From: Alectoria sarmentosa
Taxonomy: Eukaryota; Ascomycota; Lecanoromycetes; Lecanorales; Parmeliaceae
Direction: 5' to 3'
Assembly: GCA_009733775.1 (NCBI GenBank)
Contig: WOGZ01000078.1
Coordinates: 1 to 64,000, forward strand
DNA length: 64,000 nt
The translations under genes were made by a program, and so were the position numbers. This document shows, piece by piece, positions 36,699 to 47,761 of the stretch. Below the pieces are notes generated by a model, which was given only the letters and a program-made list of their open reading frames with translations, did not search any database and was not told the origin of the DNA. Position 1 is the first letter of the stretch; each line of letters begins with the position of its first letter.

Positions 36699-39024
36699 TA
36701 TTAACGTGGTGTATAGACGTTCCTTGGGCTGAAGATGAAGCTGAGGATTCACAAATTGGTGGAGCGACTGTGATGAAGGGTGGACAGCTGACGTTTAATA
36801 TGGTGACAATCCTATACTTGAGGAGGTGGATGCCGTCTAAACTAACAGCGAGTCACGTGATACTTACTAGCCGATATTAGCGCCCATCAAGCTTTGTGGC
36901 ACACAATTTGAATCAAAGTCCTGCAAGCAAAAGAGCATTTTCAAGCACAGTGCAAAGGGCGAGCCACGGCAGTGAACCCTTTGCATCCTACCCAGAACCC
37001 TTGGTGCATATTGAAGTCACTATCGCCGTCCACCCCTCTTCCAACTTCTCGAATAGCAAAGCGCGGACAGCTCGAGCTCTCTCGCAATGAATGATCAGTC
37101 AGCTGGTATGCCATCCTCTTCCACACGTTCACTATACTTGCTGATGCTTGTGCAGCTTGGCCGGTACTTGAATCCCCGGCCTGATGTCCCTCCGTACCCT
37201 TGAGATGGTTGGTACTGACTACTGGGTTCCCGTCTTAGATAGCGGATGCTGCACTCTCGCAGGTACGTACATTTCGGAGAAAATCCTTCCTACTTGGCGG
37301 CAAATTGGGGTCATATGCCATATTTCAGGGGTAGAAAGCTCCTCTATTCTCTAGAATTGTCTTGTTCTTGGGTGAAACGCCGTGTTTCGGTAGCGAAAGC
37401 ATCTTTCTGCCCTCTAAACTTGTCTCGGTTCTTGGTTCTTTACCCAAAGAGCGACGCTGACTCCGAAATCGGCGCAGGAAATATTGGATCTTGTCCAGCA
37501 AGCTTCGCATTACCGTGAGTCTGCTACCTTCTCGGAGTGGCCCCTGCTTTGTAAGAAGCATATATCGAGTCGCAAGATATCTTGGCAGTATTGTATCCAT
37601 TCGGACTTGTGGTGTGATCTATAATTTTCATAGAGCGAAGAAGCTGACAACGAAATCGTCAAGGCCAACTCAAAAAAGGGTACCCATACCTTGCCTTGTT
37701 CACGCCTCAATATTCTCCTGCTAACAGTATTCAACACGCAGAGCCAATGAGGCTACAAAGACTTTAAATAGAGGCACATCAGAAATCATTGTTTGTCCCA
37801 CTGTGTATATATATCAGAGGACGGCACCTAACACGAAAGAAAATAGGTCCTCGCTGCAGATACGGCTCCACTCGCTATACTGCTACATCTACCGCTGCTG
37901 TGTAAGTGATCGTGCTGAGGTGCATTGTTGGCATACGCTAAGTAGTAAATAGGCGAAGATAAAAACGTAAGCGACTGTCCTTGAGCGGATAGCTGGCAAA
38001 TGCTGATATTCAACAGGTCCCGTATGTATACGTGCCTTCGAAGACTGCTGTAAGTGTGCATCGTGAAACAGCCTTTCGAAAAACAAGTGCTGACTCCGAC
38101 GTTCCCTAGTTGGGAAGGGCCTGTGGTATGTACATTCTCGAAGCAAATTCTGTTATTTGAATTTCAAGACATGTTTCAGAAAATTTCTATTGCTTTTCTG
38201 AGCTGTCTCGTTGCTCAAGATTTGCCTTGGAGAGGACTGCTGACTCCGAAATTCTGAAAGGAGTCTCAAGGGCCGTGATCAGCGCGAGTATGAGATGTTG
38301 CCTTATCGATCAGAATGCCGAAGTCACTGGAAGCTAACAGAGAAGTAGGCATCACCACGAACGAAGCTAGCGACCTCACTGGTCAGATACGAACATTGAA
38401 AGACAAAGTGGAGAGACTGATGGTCTGAAGTGAGAAAGTGGAGCCGCTGAACTGATGGCTTCGTCGTTGGGTAAGAAGAGGCTAAGGTTTTTGATACAAA
38501 AGGTCGTGACGATCGGATAGGCGTATATAGCGAAGTTGACTGGCCACGAGGTACTGAGGTCAAGTCCTACAAAGGCGGGACTAAATCATTCACCAATCAG
38601 GTTGAAACATTATAAAGTCGAAAGTTGCCTCTGTCCTGGAACGTGCCTGAAACCTTGAAGGCTTCATCCTGAGGAAGGTATATGCTGTGATTGAATGCCT
38701 TCACCCGAGTCCTTGTGTTGGATCTCTGTGTCTCTTTCTCTACTTTGACCGTAGATCTTCAACACTTTTCAGCCTTTGACAAGTTAGAATTGCGCTCAGG
38801 TTGTGTCACTCCGGCATGACACCTTGATGTCCTGATTCCTGTCTTCTCGCGCTGAAATCTCGACCGTTCCTCAGAATCACGATACTGCTTCCTGAACCCG
38901 ATATCAAATATCCTAACTGTAACAACGAAGTAGTGGACCTCGGTCATATCCACGACACCCACGGAAGCCTCATCGCCAGACCTTGGTCACTCCCAAATCA
39001 GTCCAACCTTTGCCAGACAAGGAT
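36699..39024. other. 2.3-kb spacer with no supported gene
   Basis: Short frames on both strands lack motifs and splice logic. The string GCTGACTCCGA occurs three times in the same orientation (37456, 38089 and 38239), the first and third extending to GCTGACTCCGAAAT, which may be remnants of a degraded repeat. The left end contains the V-ATPase c promoter. Confidence 0.45.
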
Positions 39025-40081
39025 ATGTCCGACAGTGCTACCCAGTCCTCAAGGCCGAATATCGTGAACGTGGACCTTGACGGACGTCTTTTGGTGATGG
39101 GAATCCCTGTAATGGTGTAATGGTGTCACCGCGTGTGTACTTGAAGGGTTTGAGCTCAGCATCGCCTCTGTTCGCCGCATTGTTCAGCCCTAGATACTCT
39201 GAAGGGACCGCTCTGGCGACGAAACCTTCTGATGCTCATCCAATTCCATTTCCCGAAAACGACCCGGATGCAACGAATTTGCTTCGTGATACCATTCATT
39301 TCCAAGAGAACACCACTATCAAACATGTCCCCCTTTCGCTTTTTTAAACAGTAGCCCAAGTCTGCGAAAAGTACAATCTTGCAAAAGCCTCGAGTGGATG
39401 GAGCGAATCGTATTTACAAAAGTGGAAATTTGGCACTCAAGGAGAAGTGCTATGCGCAAAGCTGATATATATCGTACATCTCATACCTCTCGCGGAGTCA
39501 CGAGACCTTCTGGATCAGCTCGTACAAGCTGCTGTTCAACTGCTCTACAAAAACTCACACGGCCGACGAGGTCGTTTTTGATGAGTGCGATTGTTCCAGA
39601 CGACCCTTTCTGTAAGTGATACGCCGCGGGTCAAATTTTCATGGAGTAGGTATAGAAGGCTGACAGTCCATCCAGAAGAGATCAAAGCACAACGCCAAGC
39701 CATGTTCGTTGCTCTCCAGAAGAGCGTTGAGTATGTCGTTGTTGGTACCATCGCAGAGCAATCCACAGAACAGAACAATTCAGCCCTTCACTACCTTAAG
39801 ACCTCAACCGGGTGGGTCTCTGGCCTGTATCTAAATACTTTTAGGAACCTGGTCTCAAGGCTCTACTATGGAAGTTTTCTCTGTTCAACAAGTGCCCTGG
39901 AGCAGGTTGCGACTGTTGTAAAAACGGCTTCAAGGGTCATTTGGACAGAGTGGCAGAAGAAGTAGAGGCGAAGCAAGGTTTGTGCCTGAGTTGGGCTCGA
40001 AAGGGCCTGCTGTCTTCACGAGGAGGAAACTGCACGGCTACGCTTCCAGCAGATTGTGAAACATCGGTGCAGCAAAGGTAG
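39025..40081 (+). pseudogene. BTB-like family pseudogene
   Basis: This is a degenerate paralogue of the BTB-like gene at 40708-41884. Reading starts at ATG 39025. The match to the functional copy includes SSASPLFAALFSPRYSEGTAL (compare LASPVLAAMFSPRRFSEGTAL), VCEKYNLAKAS, and the C-terminal EAKQGLCLSWARKG (compare DAQKGLCLSCVRKA). Lesion 1: TAATGGTG is duplicated in tandem at 39110-39125, giving a stop at 39118 and a frameshift; dropping one unit restores the frame to the next block. Lesion 2: an in-frame TAA at 39345-39347. Beyond about 39570 homologous blocks lie in different frames, some of which may reflect introns such as the one starting GTAAGT near 39612. The reading ends at TAG 40079-40081. 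Confidence 0.6.
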
Positions 40082-40707
40082 AAAGGAGGAGAACGAGGGC
40101 TAGCCTATACTCTCAAGGGCTTCTCCTTCAGCGGACTCGAAGGGTGCATCTAATTAATCACAATGGCTGAATAATTAGGGAGATGATTGTGAGAAATTTG
40201 AGAATACATTGCACGAGTCAAACCAGGACATTTGTGCCAAGCAAATAACGTGAGCGGGAAATCTGAACAAACGGTTCGACTCTGCAAAACACCCAGAGAC
40301 GCCCAGCAAAACCCTTCAGACCCTCCATTACTGGCTCACATTTTGACAGCAAGAAGCGTGAACATGGCTGGCTTGAGGTGTCCGTCTCGACATGGCCCGT
40401 CGCTGTCGTTTCTCTCATCCTCTTCTCTCATTCTCTTGACACTCCGCCTGCAGGCTTCAGAGCAGCACATTGCAAGGTATATAGAACTGACAGGGGGTAG
40501 ATATCGATTGGTGGGGTGCCGTGGAGAGAACCGGCGCTATTGAGGATGGTGAAGATGGAGGCTGAGGTGTTGTGGTAGATGTAGAGGATGAGGTTGATGA
40601 AGAGCACTTGGGAGGAGGATGCAGAGAACGGAACATGGTATCTCTATAAAGTGAGAGGTATCTTCAATGAACCACATGAACGACTGGAGTATTCTTTCAA
40701 GTGGTAG
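40082..40707. other. Spacer between BTB-like pseudogene and intact gene
   Basis: The 3' ends of two converging family members flank this 626-bp stretch. No gene is supported. Confidence 0.4.
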
Positions 40708-41884
40708 CTAGCTAGTACAAAGCCGTCGAAGACGCGCATGGCAGTTTCCTTGATCTGAGCTGATCTGAGCTTTGCGCACGCACGACAGACAAAGACCTTT
40801 CTGCGCGTCGACCGCCTTTGCTATCACATTCATCAACTGCCATTTGAAGGTGGTACCGTCCTGCTCATTGAAACGGGCGATTGATCTCTGGATATAGTCC
40901 AAGTTGATTGAATCGAGTCGAGTCGATATTGGCCAAATGTTGAGCCGATATAGTTCTTTGAAGACGTAGCCGCTTTTGATAAGATGGGAGTCGAGGGTTG
41001 AACTTCTAGGACCGTCCTGAAAGAAACGAGCCATAATGTGTTCGAACCTTGAAGAAAGTTCAAGTAGAGCAGACTTGCGATCTTGGCTGATTGACGCTTT
41101 GCGAAAAGAAGGACAGTTAGTACTGAACAGGTCTGGGTTGGTCGATGTCCGGCTTACCGTATAAATCCTGAGGAAGCAAAGAAAGAAGCTCATGTCTTGT
41201 CCCATTTGAACGCTCAGCCATGTCGTACTGCATCATACCACGAGAGCTGATCCAGAAGCCCTCTACGTAAATTTCAGGGTCAGCATTGCTCCTTCAAGGG
41301 AGACAATGGAATCGCAAGACTGATCTCTCGAGTAGAAAAGGTCGTTCTGCTCCCGAGACATGTCTTGCGACTCAATTTCAATACCAAACGTGAAGGATCA
41401 TCTCCGAAAGGTACGTACCTTGGTTGTCGAAAGCATACGCGAGGGCCAGCAAGTTTCCGTAGTCTTCAGATGTGTGGAAGTCTGACTGGGGGTGCAGCCA
41501 TAGCTGACTCCAGGGATTGAACGCTAACCCGGCGTCATATTTGTCGCAAAATAATGCCATGTTCATGAGCTGGTCGAACGACGGACCGGGTTGCTTGCCG
41601 TGATATTCTCTGGAATGAACGAGGTGACAGAATGTGGTAACTGCCTCGGGATCATCTTCTGGAAGATAAATCTCTGGAGGGTTTGAAGGGGACAGAGCTG
41701 TACCCTCGGAGAAACGACGAGGACTGAACATCGCAGCCAAGACAGGCGAGGCTAAGCTGAGTACCTTAGATGAAGCTCGGACAGATCTCTGAATGTCGCC
41801 AGAGCCGATAACCAACACCAGGTCACCTGCAGGATCAGCATCAACGTTTGCTGATTGTGTCGGCGTTATTGAAGTATCTGCCAT
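40708..41884 (-). CDS. BTB/POZ-like domain protein
   Basis: The N-terminal 150 residues resemble a fungal BTB/POZ fold: DLVLVIGSGD, then SSKVLSLASPVLAAMFSP, then IYLPEDDPEAVTTF and a region equivalent to ALFCDKYDAG. BTB domains mediate dimerisation and often recruit Cullin-3 ligases, but no partner can be assigned here. Exons are 41884-41419, 41262-41158 and 41096-40708; introns 41263-41418 (156 bases) and 41097-41157 are GT-AG and phase-consistent, giving 319 residues. The C-terminal half carries a KGLCLSCVRKA motif shared with the neighbouring pseudogene. This is the only copy of the local family that reads through intact. Families of such BTB genes are expanded in several filamentous ascomycetes. 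Confidence 0.75.
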
Positions 41885-42317
41885 TTCTGGACGTCGAGGA
41901 GGTAACTTGCTGGAAAGGAGAAGGAGAATGTCTGTCTGGTGGACTTTAGATAATGTCCCAAAGCGGCGAATGCAAGAGCAACGGATCACGACTGTGTTGA
42001 TGGTAAAGATCGATCAAATGGTTTGTGTTGCCTTAGCCCTTCTTCGCTCCTTCTCTTTCCTCCTCTCAACTTCAAAAAAAGACTGACGGATAGATTCTCA
42101 ACACTTTGAAGTTTCAGACCATGTCACCGTTCCAGTCTACTTACTCGGCAAAGCTTTCTTCCCGAGGCATAACACAGGCACCTTAATCAAACATTTCGCT
42201 CCACCGCGCCTCTGGAACCAAACACCTCTCACCATCGTCCATCACCATCGTCCATGACACAGGAATACAACTGCATTTGCTCCCGCTTGAAGATGCTGAT
42301 CCGTTGTACTTGCAACA

Positions 42318-42672
42318 GATGAAGATTGGAGACTGACCCAGTGGTCGATCCGTGTATCTTCCAAAGCACTGAGCCTGGATTCTCCGTCAAGCTCCCTTCC
42401 CGATGACAACTCAGAAGCCATGATCCGGCTTTTCAAGTCTCTCCATTTTCAAAAGAACCTCACCATTCACATCATCATCTCACTTTTGAAAGAATTGGCC
42501 GTTCTCTGCGACCAGTATGGTCTATCGGATCCACTAAATCCATCGAGTCGCACATGCTTGCAGGCATGGCCTGACTCCTCACACGGCGGCGTTGATAGTC
42601 ATGCAAAATGGCTCTGGATCTCGTACGCTTTAGTGAATAAAGAATATCTTGGCGCAGTTCGAAAAGCCTCAT
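42318..42672 (+). pseudogene. BTB-like family relic with internal deletion
   Basis: In one frame this stretch reads QWSIRVSSKALSLDSP, then directly LPDDNSEAMIRLFKSLHF and LAVLCDQYGLSDPLNP. The blocks match RSVRASSKVLSLASP, LPEDDPEAVTTFCHLVH and ALFCDKYDAGLAFNP of the gene at 40708-41884 in order, but about 25 codons covering the FSPRRFSEGTAL segment are missing. No start codon or upstream exon can be matched with confidence, and the 3' continuation runs into the antisense end of the DUF427 gene. It is therefore called a relic; a rapidly diverging functional gene is less likely. Confidence 0.55.
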
Positions 42673-42686
42673 GCAGTCCTACAAAA

Positions 42687-43230
42687 TCACCAACCCCAGG
42701 TCCCCGGGCCCCCCTTAACCCTCCCCTCGATATCACTCGTCACCCAGCCCCCATAAAAGTCCCCCGGCTGCGGCTCCACATTCTCCCCATCCACATAGCA
42801 ATCCCAAGGTTCGGCATACAAGCTTAGGTATCCCTTTATCGCTTCAAACCCCTTCGTAGGAGATTCATAACTCCATGCTCTGTTTTTGATGATCGCTTTG
42901 TCATCGTCGGGGGATTGGAGGTTCCAATATGTAGCGCGCCCTTTCCATTCGCAGAAGGAGGTGTGGGGGGAGAGGTGGAGAGGGAGGGTGAAGGCGCTAC
43001 GGGGTAAATAGTAGGCTGGGAGAAATCAGTAATCGGAACTTTTTGACGTTAGATAGTACATAGACTCGGAAAGGCACACTAGGAGGATGCGTCGTTTCAA
43101 GAACCCAGTAAGCGTCTTTGGTATCAGCGATTATCTGGTCTCGCCATTTGACTTGGAGGTGGCGGTGTGTCTTCTCAAGGAGAGGTGGTCGGGGGAAGTC
43201 ATGCACGTTGAGTTTGGGCTTTGGAGGCAT
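42687..43230 (-). CDS. DUF427 domain protein
   Basis: This small cytosolic protein of the DUF427 family has unknown biochemical function. Diagnostic motifs are visible: VKWRDQIIADT, YYLPRSAF, SFCEWKGRATYW and AEPWDCYVDGE. One intron at 43016-43079 (GTGTGC to CAG) joins exons 43230-43080 and 43015-42687 into 159 residues, the typical length. Its last codons lie against the BTB-like relic on the opposite strand. Confidence 0.9.
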
Positions 43231-44065
43231 AGTTGTGAATGAGTTGAAGAGGGTGAGTTGAAGTAGGAGCAGTACAGGCTTACTGAAAGGATGAGGAGTA
43301 TTAAGCCACAGACTGTGTAGCCGTCACCAACCTTAGGTCATCATTTTAGCTCTAGGTAATCCAAAGACTGCGGGGGAAAACATCATGTCATGAGATGTTG
43401 TTGCATCTACGGAGAACGTGTATTACGCGTAATGCTATGTAAAACAATGTCCAGTCGCCGAGAGGTATTATTCGAACATGGATGGGCTTTCGCATCAAAC
43501 CACAATTGCCGATGGACTGCTACCCCGGGACAGCCAAATATGAAGCCTGTTGCTGCTGCACGTGGTAGCTTACTCAGTATGTATATTGACCTTGAAGAAT
43601 ACGAATGAGGTGAAGAGTATGAATGAAGAAAGCGTGGCGTTCCAAGGTCTCAATTGGTCGTTAAGCCCCGCTCTGCAGCACATGAATCGGAATAGTCAAT
43701 AGATCCAGTATCTATCATCGTCCGGTGAAGCCATAGCTTTGTGTTCAGTAGTAATAAATGATTCGACATTCCACCATCCGACCAAGCTATGACTCTAGAC
43801 ATCTACAATTGTCTCAAACGCTATCATAATGAAGGATGGCTGGTATCGTACATGGTATAAGTCAAAGACACAGAAGACGAAAGAGCGGGCAACAATGTGC
43901 CATAAGATGTGTACACGAAAACAGGAAGATTCAAATCTGCGATGCCCAGTACTATCCTTGATCAGCTGATTCGAAACGCCGGTGACCCGATCAAACCCCA
44001 TCCTCCCATGCAGTGTGAAGACAATATCTTACTCCAGCAGTCATTACATCTCGTTCTACCGCCAA
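43231..44065. other. Spacer between DUF427 and CFEM genes
   Basis: No gene is supported in this 835-bp stretch. A 72-codon plus-strand frame at 43390-43608 has no recognisable feature. Confidence 0.45.
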
Positions 44066-46213
44066 TCATCTCCTCGGCGGCATGTTCGTCGGCGGTGTCC
44101 TTCCATTATTCCTAGCCGACTGTGGCGATCCAGAGCTCTCGAGGTTATTGAGCCCAGGACTAACGAGTATCTTCCATTTGGCCGTGTTTCTGACATCCTC
44201 ACTGGACCCTGAATGCGTACTCTGCAACCTGCCTACAATTTCTCTAGCCTTCTCCTCACCTAGTCTCTTGGTGAGAAGGGAGTCAGAGCGAGTGGGAATC
44301 TCAGGTCTGGCTGGAGCTCTCTTTGCTGGCGTTCGAGTAGCGCTCTCGGCAGCTGATATTGGAATTGAAGGATAGGTAATTCCGCTGAGAGGAGGTGATC
44401 TAAGAGCTGGAAACTCAGCAACGGGGGATAGAAACTTCCGAGCAGCTGGGACTTCGTCTTCGTCTGCGTCTTCGAAGCTGGTCTCTGACCCGTTGGAGAA
44501 GCGTGTGAGTTTGCTACTGGAATTACTCTGCTTCCTTCGAGGATCCTGACGGCTGTGAGAGCGCTCGATCGCTGCTAGGTAGTTCTGCTCGATTGGTGGC
44601 GGCGGAAGATAAGGCCTTGGGAGATTCGGTTGCTGTGTCCTTGATGGCGCCGGTCGCAGTCCCCTAGCACTCGGTGATTGCAGTGCTGGAACTGGTTTGC
44701 GAACAACGCCATTCGGTGTAATCCACGCTCCTGGGTATTGATTGGGAACTGGGCGAGAGGAGCCTGGAGACCGTGGTCGAGACGCTAGCACATATGGATA
44801 TACATTCGGCGGTGGTGAGCGACTGAAATCATCATAGAATGGATCCGACAGACTTCTTTGCCGGCCAGATCCGGGTTGGAGGTGGGCTTGGCTCGTGTCC
44901 ATGTTGCTGGGAAATCGAGGACTGTATTTCGCGTAGGTTGGCGAATTGCCTTGTCGTGGAGCAGTAGGCACAGATGGTCTGAGGCCTGCAGGTGCAGAGC
45001 TGTTTCGTGGAGTTACACGCAGAGGTGGAGGGAACAAGCTGTAGGTTGGTTTATCGGGGAGTAATTGTGAGGATGTCCGGTAGCTTGCTGGGGTGACCGG
45101 GTCGATAGGCGAATGGTTCGATGATTTTGGTGGGGGGGGATGTACAGCAAGTGCAATCTCCTCCTCTGGGTTCATACTCCTCTGATACCGATTCCATCCA
45201 TCATCGCTAGAAGTAGCGGGAGTGACTATTCTCAGCTCTCTGCGGAGTGGAGGTGCAGCTACAACTGCAGGCGGACTGCTCGGCTGAGGGTGATGTTCGA
45301 AATTTCCACCACCAATAGCAGCCATGTCAGGTGTAGTCTCCTGACTGTCTATTATCTTGTCACCGCCAAAAGACCAACCACTGTGTCGTTTACTATGCTT
45401 TCTCCGAAGGCAAAAAATAAGAAAACAAAGGCCGAATGCAATGGCAGCGGCACCAACACCAGCAACCGTAACGCCTGCAATCTGGGGTTTGGTAAGGACA
45501 GGCTTTGCAGCGGCCGCCGCCGCTACTGTGACTGAAGATGAAGTTGCGGCTGGAGCTGAACTCGTAGAAGATGATGATGTTGATATTGATGATGTTAACG
45601 TTGTAGGGGTAGCATTCAGTCCAACGCCACTAGATGCCGCTTTTGTTGTTCGAGTATGGGGTAAGGAAGATGCGGACCTAGGAAAAGGTGAAGGTGATCC
45701 TGTCGCTGTAGCAATTACTGTATTGGTCCCGAACGCCGCGCTTGATGCACCAGGAAAAACAGACACTGAGTCAGAATTGTAAGAAGAATTGTTTTCGTTA
45801 GTTGGAGTCGCTCTGACTCCGCCAGTCGCAGATGCGACGGTTGTTGAAGTTGCGGTAAGTGTAGAATGTGTGTTTGGTTTGGCTCCGGGAACGTGCACGC
45901 AGACATCGTAGACATCGAGAGGAATCGAATTGTTCAAGTCATAGTCCGGGCAGTCGGAGAACAGACACTCAAGCCCGCCTTCACCGATGGTCAAGCCAGA
46001 TGCGCTACTGCTCACGCAGAGACAGCTGAAGTCTGGAAATGTCCCGCAGGATGAAGAAGGAAAATTGCTGGCAATGAATGACTCGAGGCACCCTTGGGCG
46101 CAGGTAGGTATTACTTGGGCAAGATGTGGAGTCAGTGATCCCATAGAGGCTGGGCCAGCCAGTGTCCATGGTATGAGAAGGAAATATAGAAATGAGCTTA
46201 GGAAAAACGCCAT
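44066..46213 (-). CDS. CFEM-domain single-pass membrane protein
   Basis: This intronless gene encodes 715 residues. A signal peptide spans about residues 1-20. The CFEM domain follows, with eight cysteines at 38, 42, 56, 64, 66, 83, 88 and 105, including the typical DFSCLC pair; CFEM domains are fungal-specific extracellular modules, some of which bind heme. A Ser/Thr-rich, probably O-glycosylated stalk runs to about 240, one transmembrane helix spans 244-268, then a basic stop-transfer segment (RRKHSKRHSGW) and a 440-residue disordered cytosolic tail rich in Ser, Pro and Arg. The long tail instead of a GPI signal distinguishes it from Rbt5-type heme carriers and suggests a wall-to-cytosol sensor or scaffold; that role is inference. 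Confidence 0.85.
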   Translation of the reverse strand: MAFFLSSFLYFLLIPWTLAGPASMGSLTPHLAQVIPTCAQGCLESFIASNFPSSSCGTFPDFSCLCVSSSASGLTIGEGGLECLFSDCPDYDLNNSIPLDVYDVCVHVPGAKPNTHSTLTATSTTVASATGGVRATPTNENNSSYNSDSVSVFPGASSAAFGTNTVIATATGSPSPFPRSASSLPHTRTTKAASSGVGLNATPTTLTSSISTSSSSTSSAPAATSSSVTVAAAAAAKPVLTKPQIAGVTVAGVGAAAIAFGLCFLIFCLRRKHSKRHSGWSFGGDKIIDSQETTPDMAAIGGGNFEHHPQPSSPPAVVAAPPLRRELRIVTPATSSDDGWNRYQRSMNPEEEIALAVHPPPPKSSNHSPIDPVTPASYRTSSQLLPDKPTYSLFPPPLRVTPRNSSAPAGLRPSVPTAPRQGNSPTYAKYSPRFPSNMDTSQAHLQPGSGRQRSLSDPFYDDFSRSPPPNVYPYVLASRPRSPGSSRPVPNQYPGAWITPNGVVRKPVPALQSPSARGLRPAPSRTQQPNLPRPYLPPPPIEQNYLAAIERSHSRQDPRRKQSNSSSKLTRFSNGSETSFEDADEDEVPAARKFLSPVAEFPALRSPPLSGITYPSIPISAAESATRTPAKRAPARPEIPTRSDSLLTKRLGEEKAREIVGRLQSTHSGSSEDVRNTAKWKILVSPGLNNLESSGSPQSARNNGRTPPTNMPPRR

Positions 46214-47761
46214 GGATATGGTGTGAAAGAACTGCGTTCATGTTAGCTACCGAGGAGCGATGATACTAAAAGACGTAGTGATCGGCAGGATGGTAGCTAG
46301 TTGAAGTAAAAAGGCAGAGGCTGTGATGGACTACAAAACACTTGAGGCATCCGACGTGCATATGTGGGAGTGGGAGTGGGAGAGTACGTGACTGATCATG
46401 GCTGTGTAACATCTATACATAAGGCTGAGGGATAAAGTACTTTACTGACCTGGGAAATCTGCGGAACCCCACCAAGACATGAAGCCAGCTCGTATGCAAT
46501 GCAGAGAGATGGAAAGTGAGGCAAGAAATGTCAATGAAAGGAAGAGATGAAGCCAAGCACCAAAAGAAAATGAAGAAGGAGAAACATGGAAACATGGAAA
46601 CATGGAGACGGCAGAGGCAGAGGCAGAGGCAGAGGCAGAGGCAGGCGCCCAAGATGTTTTTGTTGTCTTGAGCATGCGAGAGGGGCAGTGGTTTATGGAA
46701 ACGCTTTGGCAAGGCAGAGGCAAGTCATCAGGGTAAGCTAAGGTAAAGTGAAGTAGTTGAGGTAGGGATAGTAAGGTCCTTAAGGTACTCTAGGAGGGCA
46801 GTACCCATTGATAGACCAAAAGGTAAGCGCTTATGTATTCTGAGGGCATAAGGTAGATATGATAAATGTGGTCCAACAGAGGACGACTCTGCGACATGTG
46901 CTGGAAAAAGAAAAGGAAAGTAAGCGAATGGATGAATGGATGAATGGATGAATGGATGAGAGTGCCTCAGTGCTCGCTGCCCCCTCATCACTCATCATAC
47001 TTAAAACTACCTTACTTTACTGCGGCGAAACGCTGAGTCGGGCGCGTAAAAATAGAATACTCACACTATCCCCTTTCCGTCAATCCCCTTTCCGTCAATT
47101 ATCTCCCTAAGCCTCAAGAATCTGCGAATATTACCAGCTGAATTCAATCGTGTAAGCGAAGCTGTTCCAGGCCACAGCGACCGTGACAGCAGTATGATCG
47201 ACTCAATCAACCATTGCTTGGAGCAATTGCACAGCTTCATCACACCTGGCATGCCTTGCTTGGAGCGTGATCCGGAAAAACCAATCGAGGCAAGGAACCG
47301 GGGAATCTGCCGTGTGCCTCCTACCTACAACAGGCGATCAATTGAATAATGATATCAGGGTGCACAGTCAAAAACAGACGCGGGTTAGTGTCAAATTGTG
47401 TGGTGCGCAAATCTTGGCATGGACAAACTGGACAGGACGGAGTTTGGATATTGACTGGTGCTTGAACTCAGGTGCTATGATACAAAACGGCTAGACTAGC
47501 TAGACCATAATGGACAACATAGTATTAAAGGCGGCGCCAAACGGGCGGGCTGCGTACTGCGGTATTGACAAACGCTTTCGTCCTTCCTCCCGCACCCATG
47601 TCTTGAATGCAACGCTCTTCCGTAGATGCCGAGCCTTCAGCGGTCGTAGCGAGAGCGTTCTGGAGGAAATGCTGGTATTCAGGAAACGCGTGCGGGTATG
47701 ATAATTGTAAGAAACTCCAGATGCCCGGGCCGTCACGAAGGGATTGGAACAGGGTCGGAGC
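46214..47761. other. 1.5-kb spacer with simple repeats
   Basis: No gene is supported. Contents include GGGAGT units near 46368-46382, GGCAGA units at 46610-46644, an AGGTAAAG/AAGGTACT-rich patch at 46735-46793, GGATGAAT units at 46926-46959 and CCTTACTTTAC at 47009-47019. Frames at 46413-46723 on the minus strand are translations of the GGCAGA repeat. Confidence 0.5.
46610..46644 (+). repeat. GGCAGA hexanucleotide repeat
   Basis: About six near-perfect GGCAGA units stand in tandem, with only spacer sequence on either side. Confidence 0.9.

Noticed and set aside
39110..39147. A 38-base GT-AG intron instead of a frameshift in the BTB-like copy
   Set aside because: It would remove residues (VSPRVYLK) that align with the intact paralogue, while deleting one 8-bp repeat unit keeps them in frame; it is also very short. 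It remains the main alternative.
45140..45782. Plus-strand frames of 131 and 141 codons
   Set aside because: They are antisense to the Ser/Thr-rich stalk of the CFEM protein, and no motif or leader supports them.
46926..46959. Possible CRISPR-like or structured repeat
   Set aside because: Units are contiguous 8-base GGATGAAT copies with no spacers, so this is a simple minisatellite; no CRISPR is expected in a fungus.
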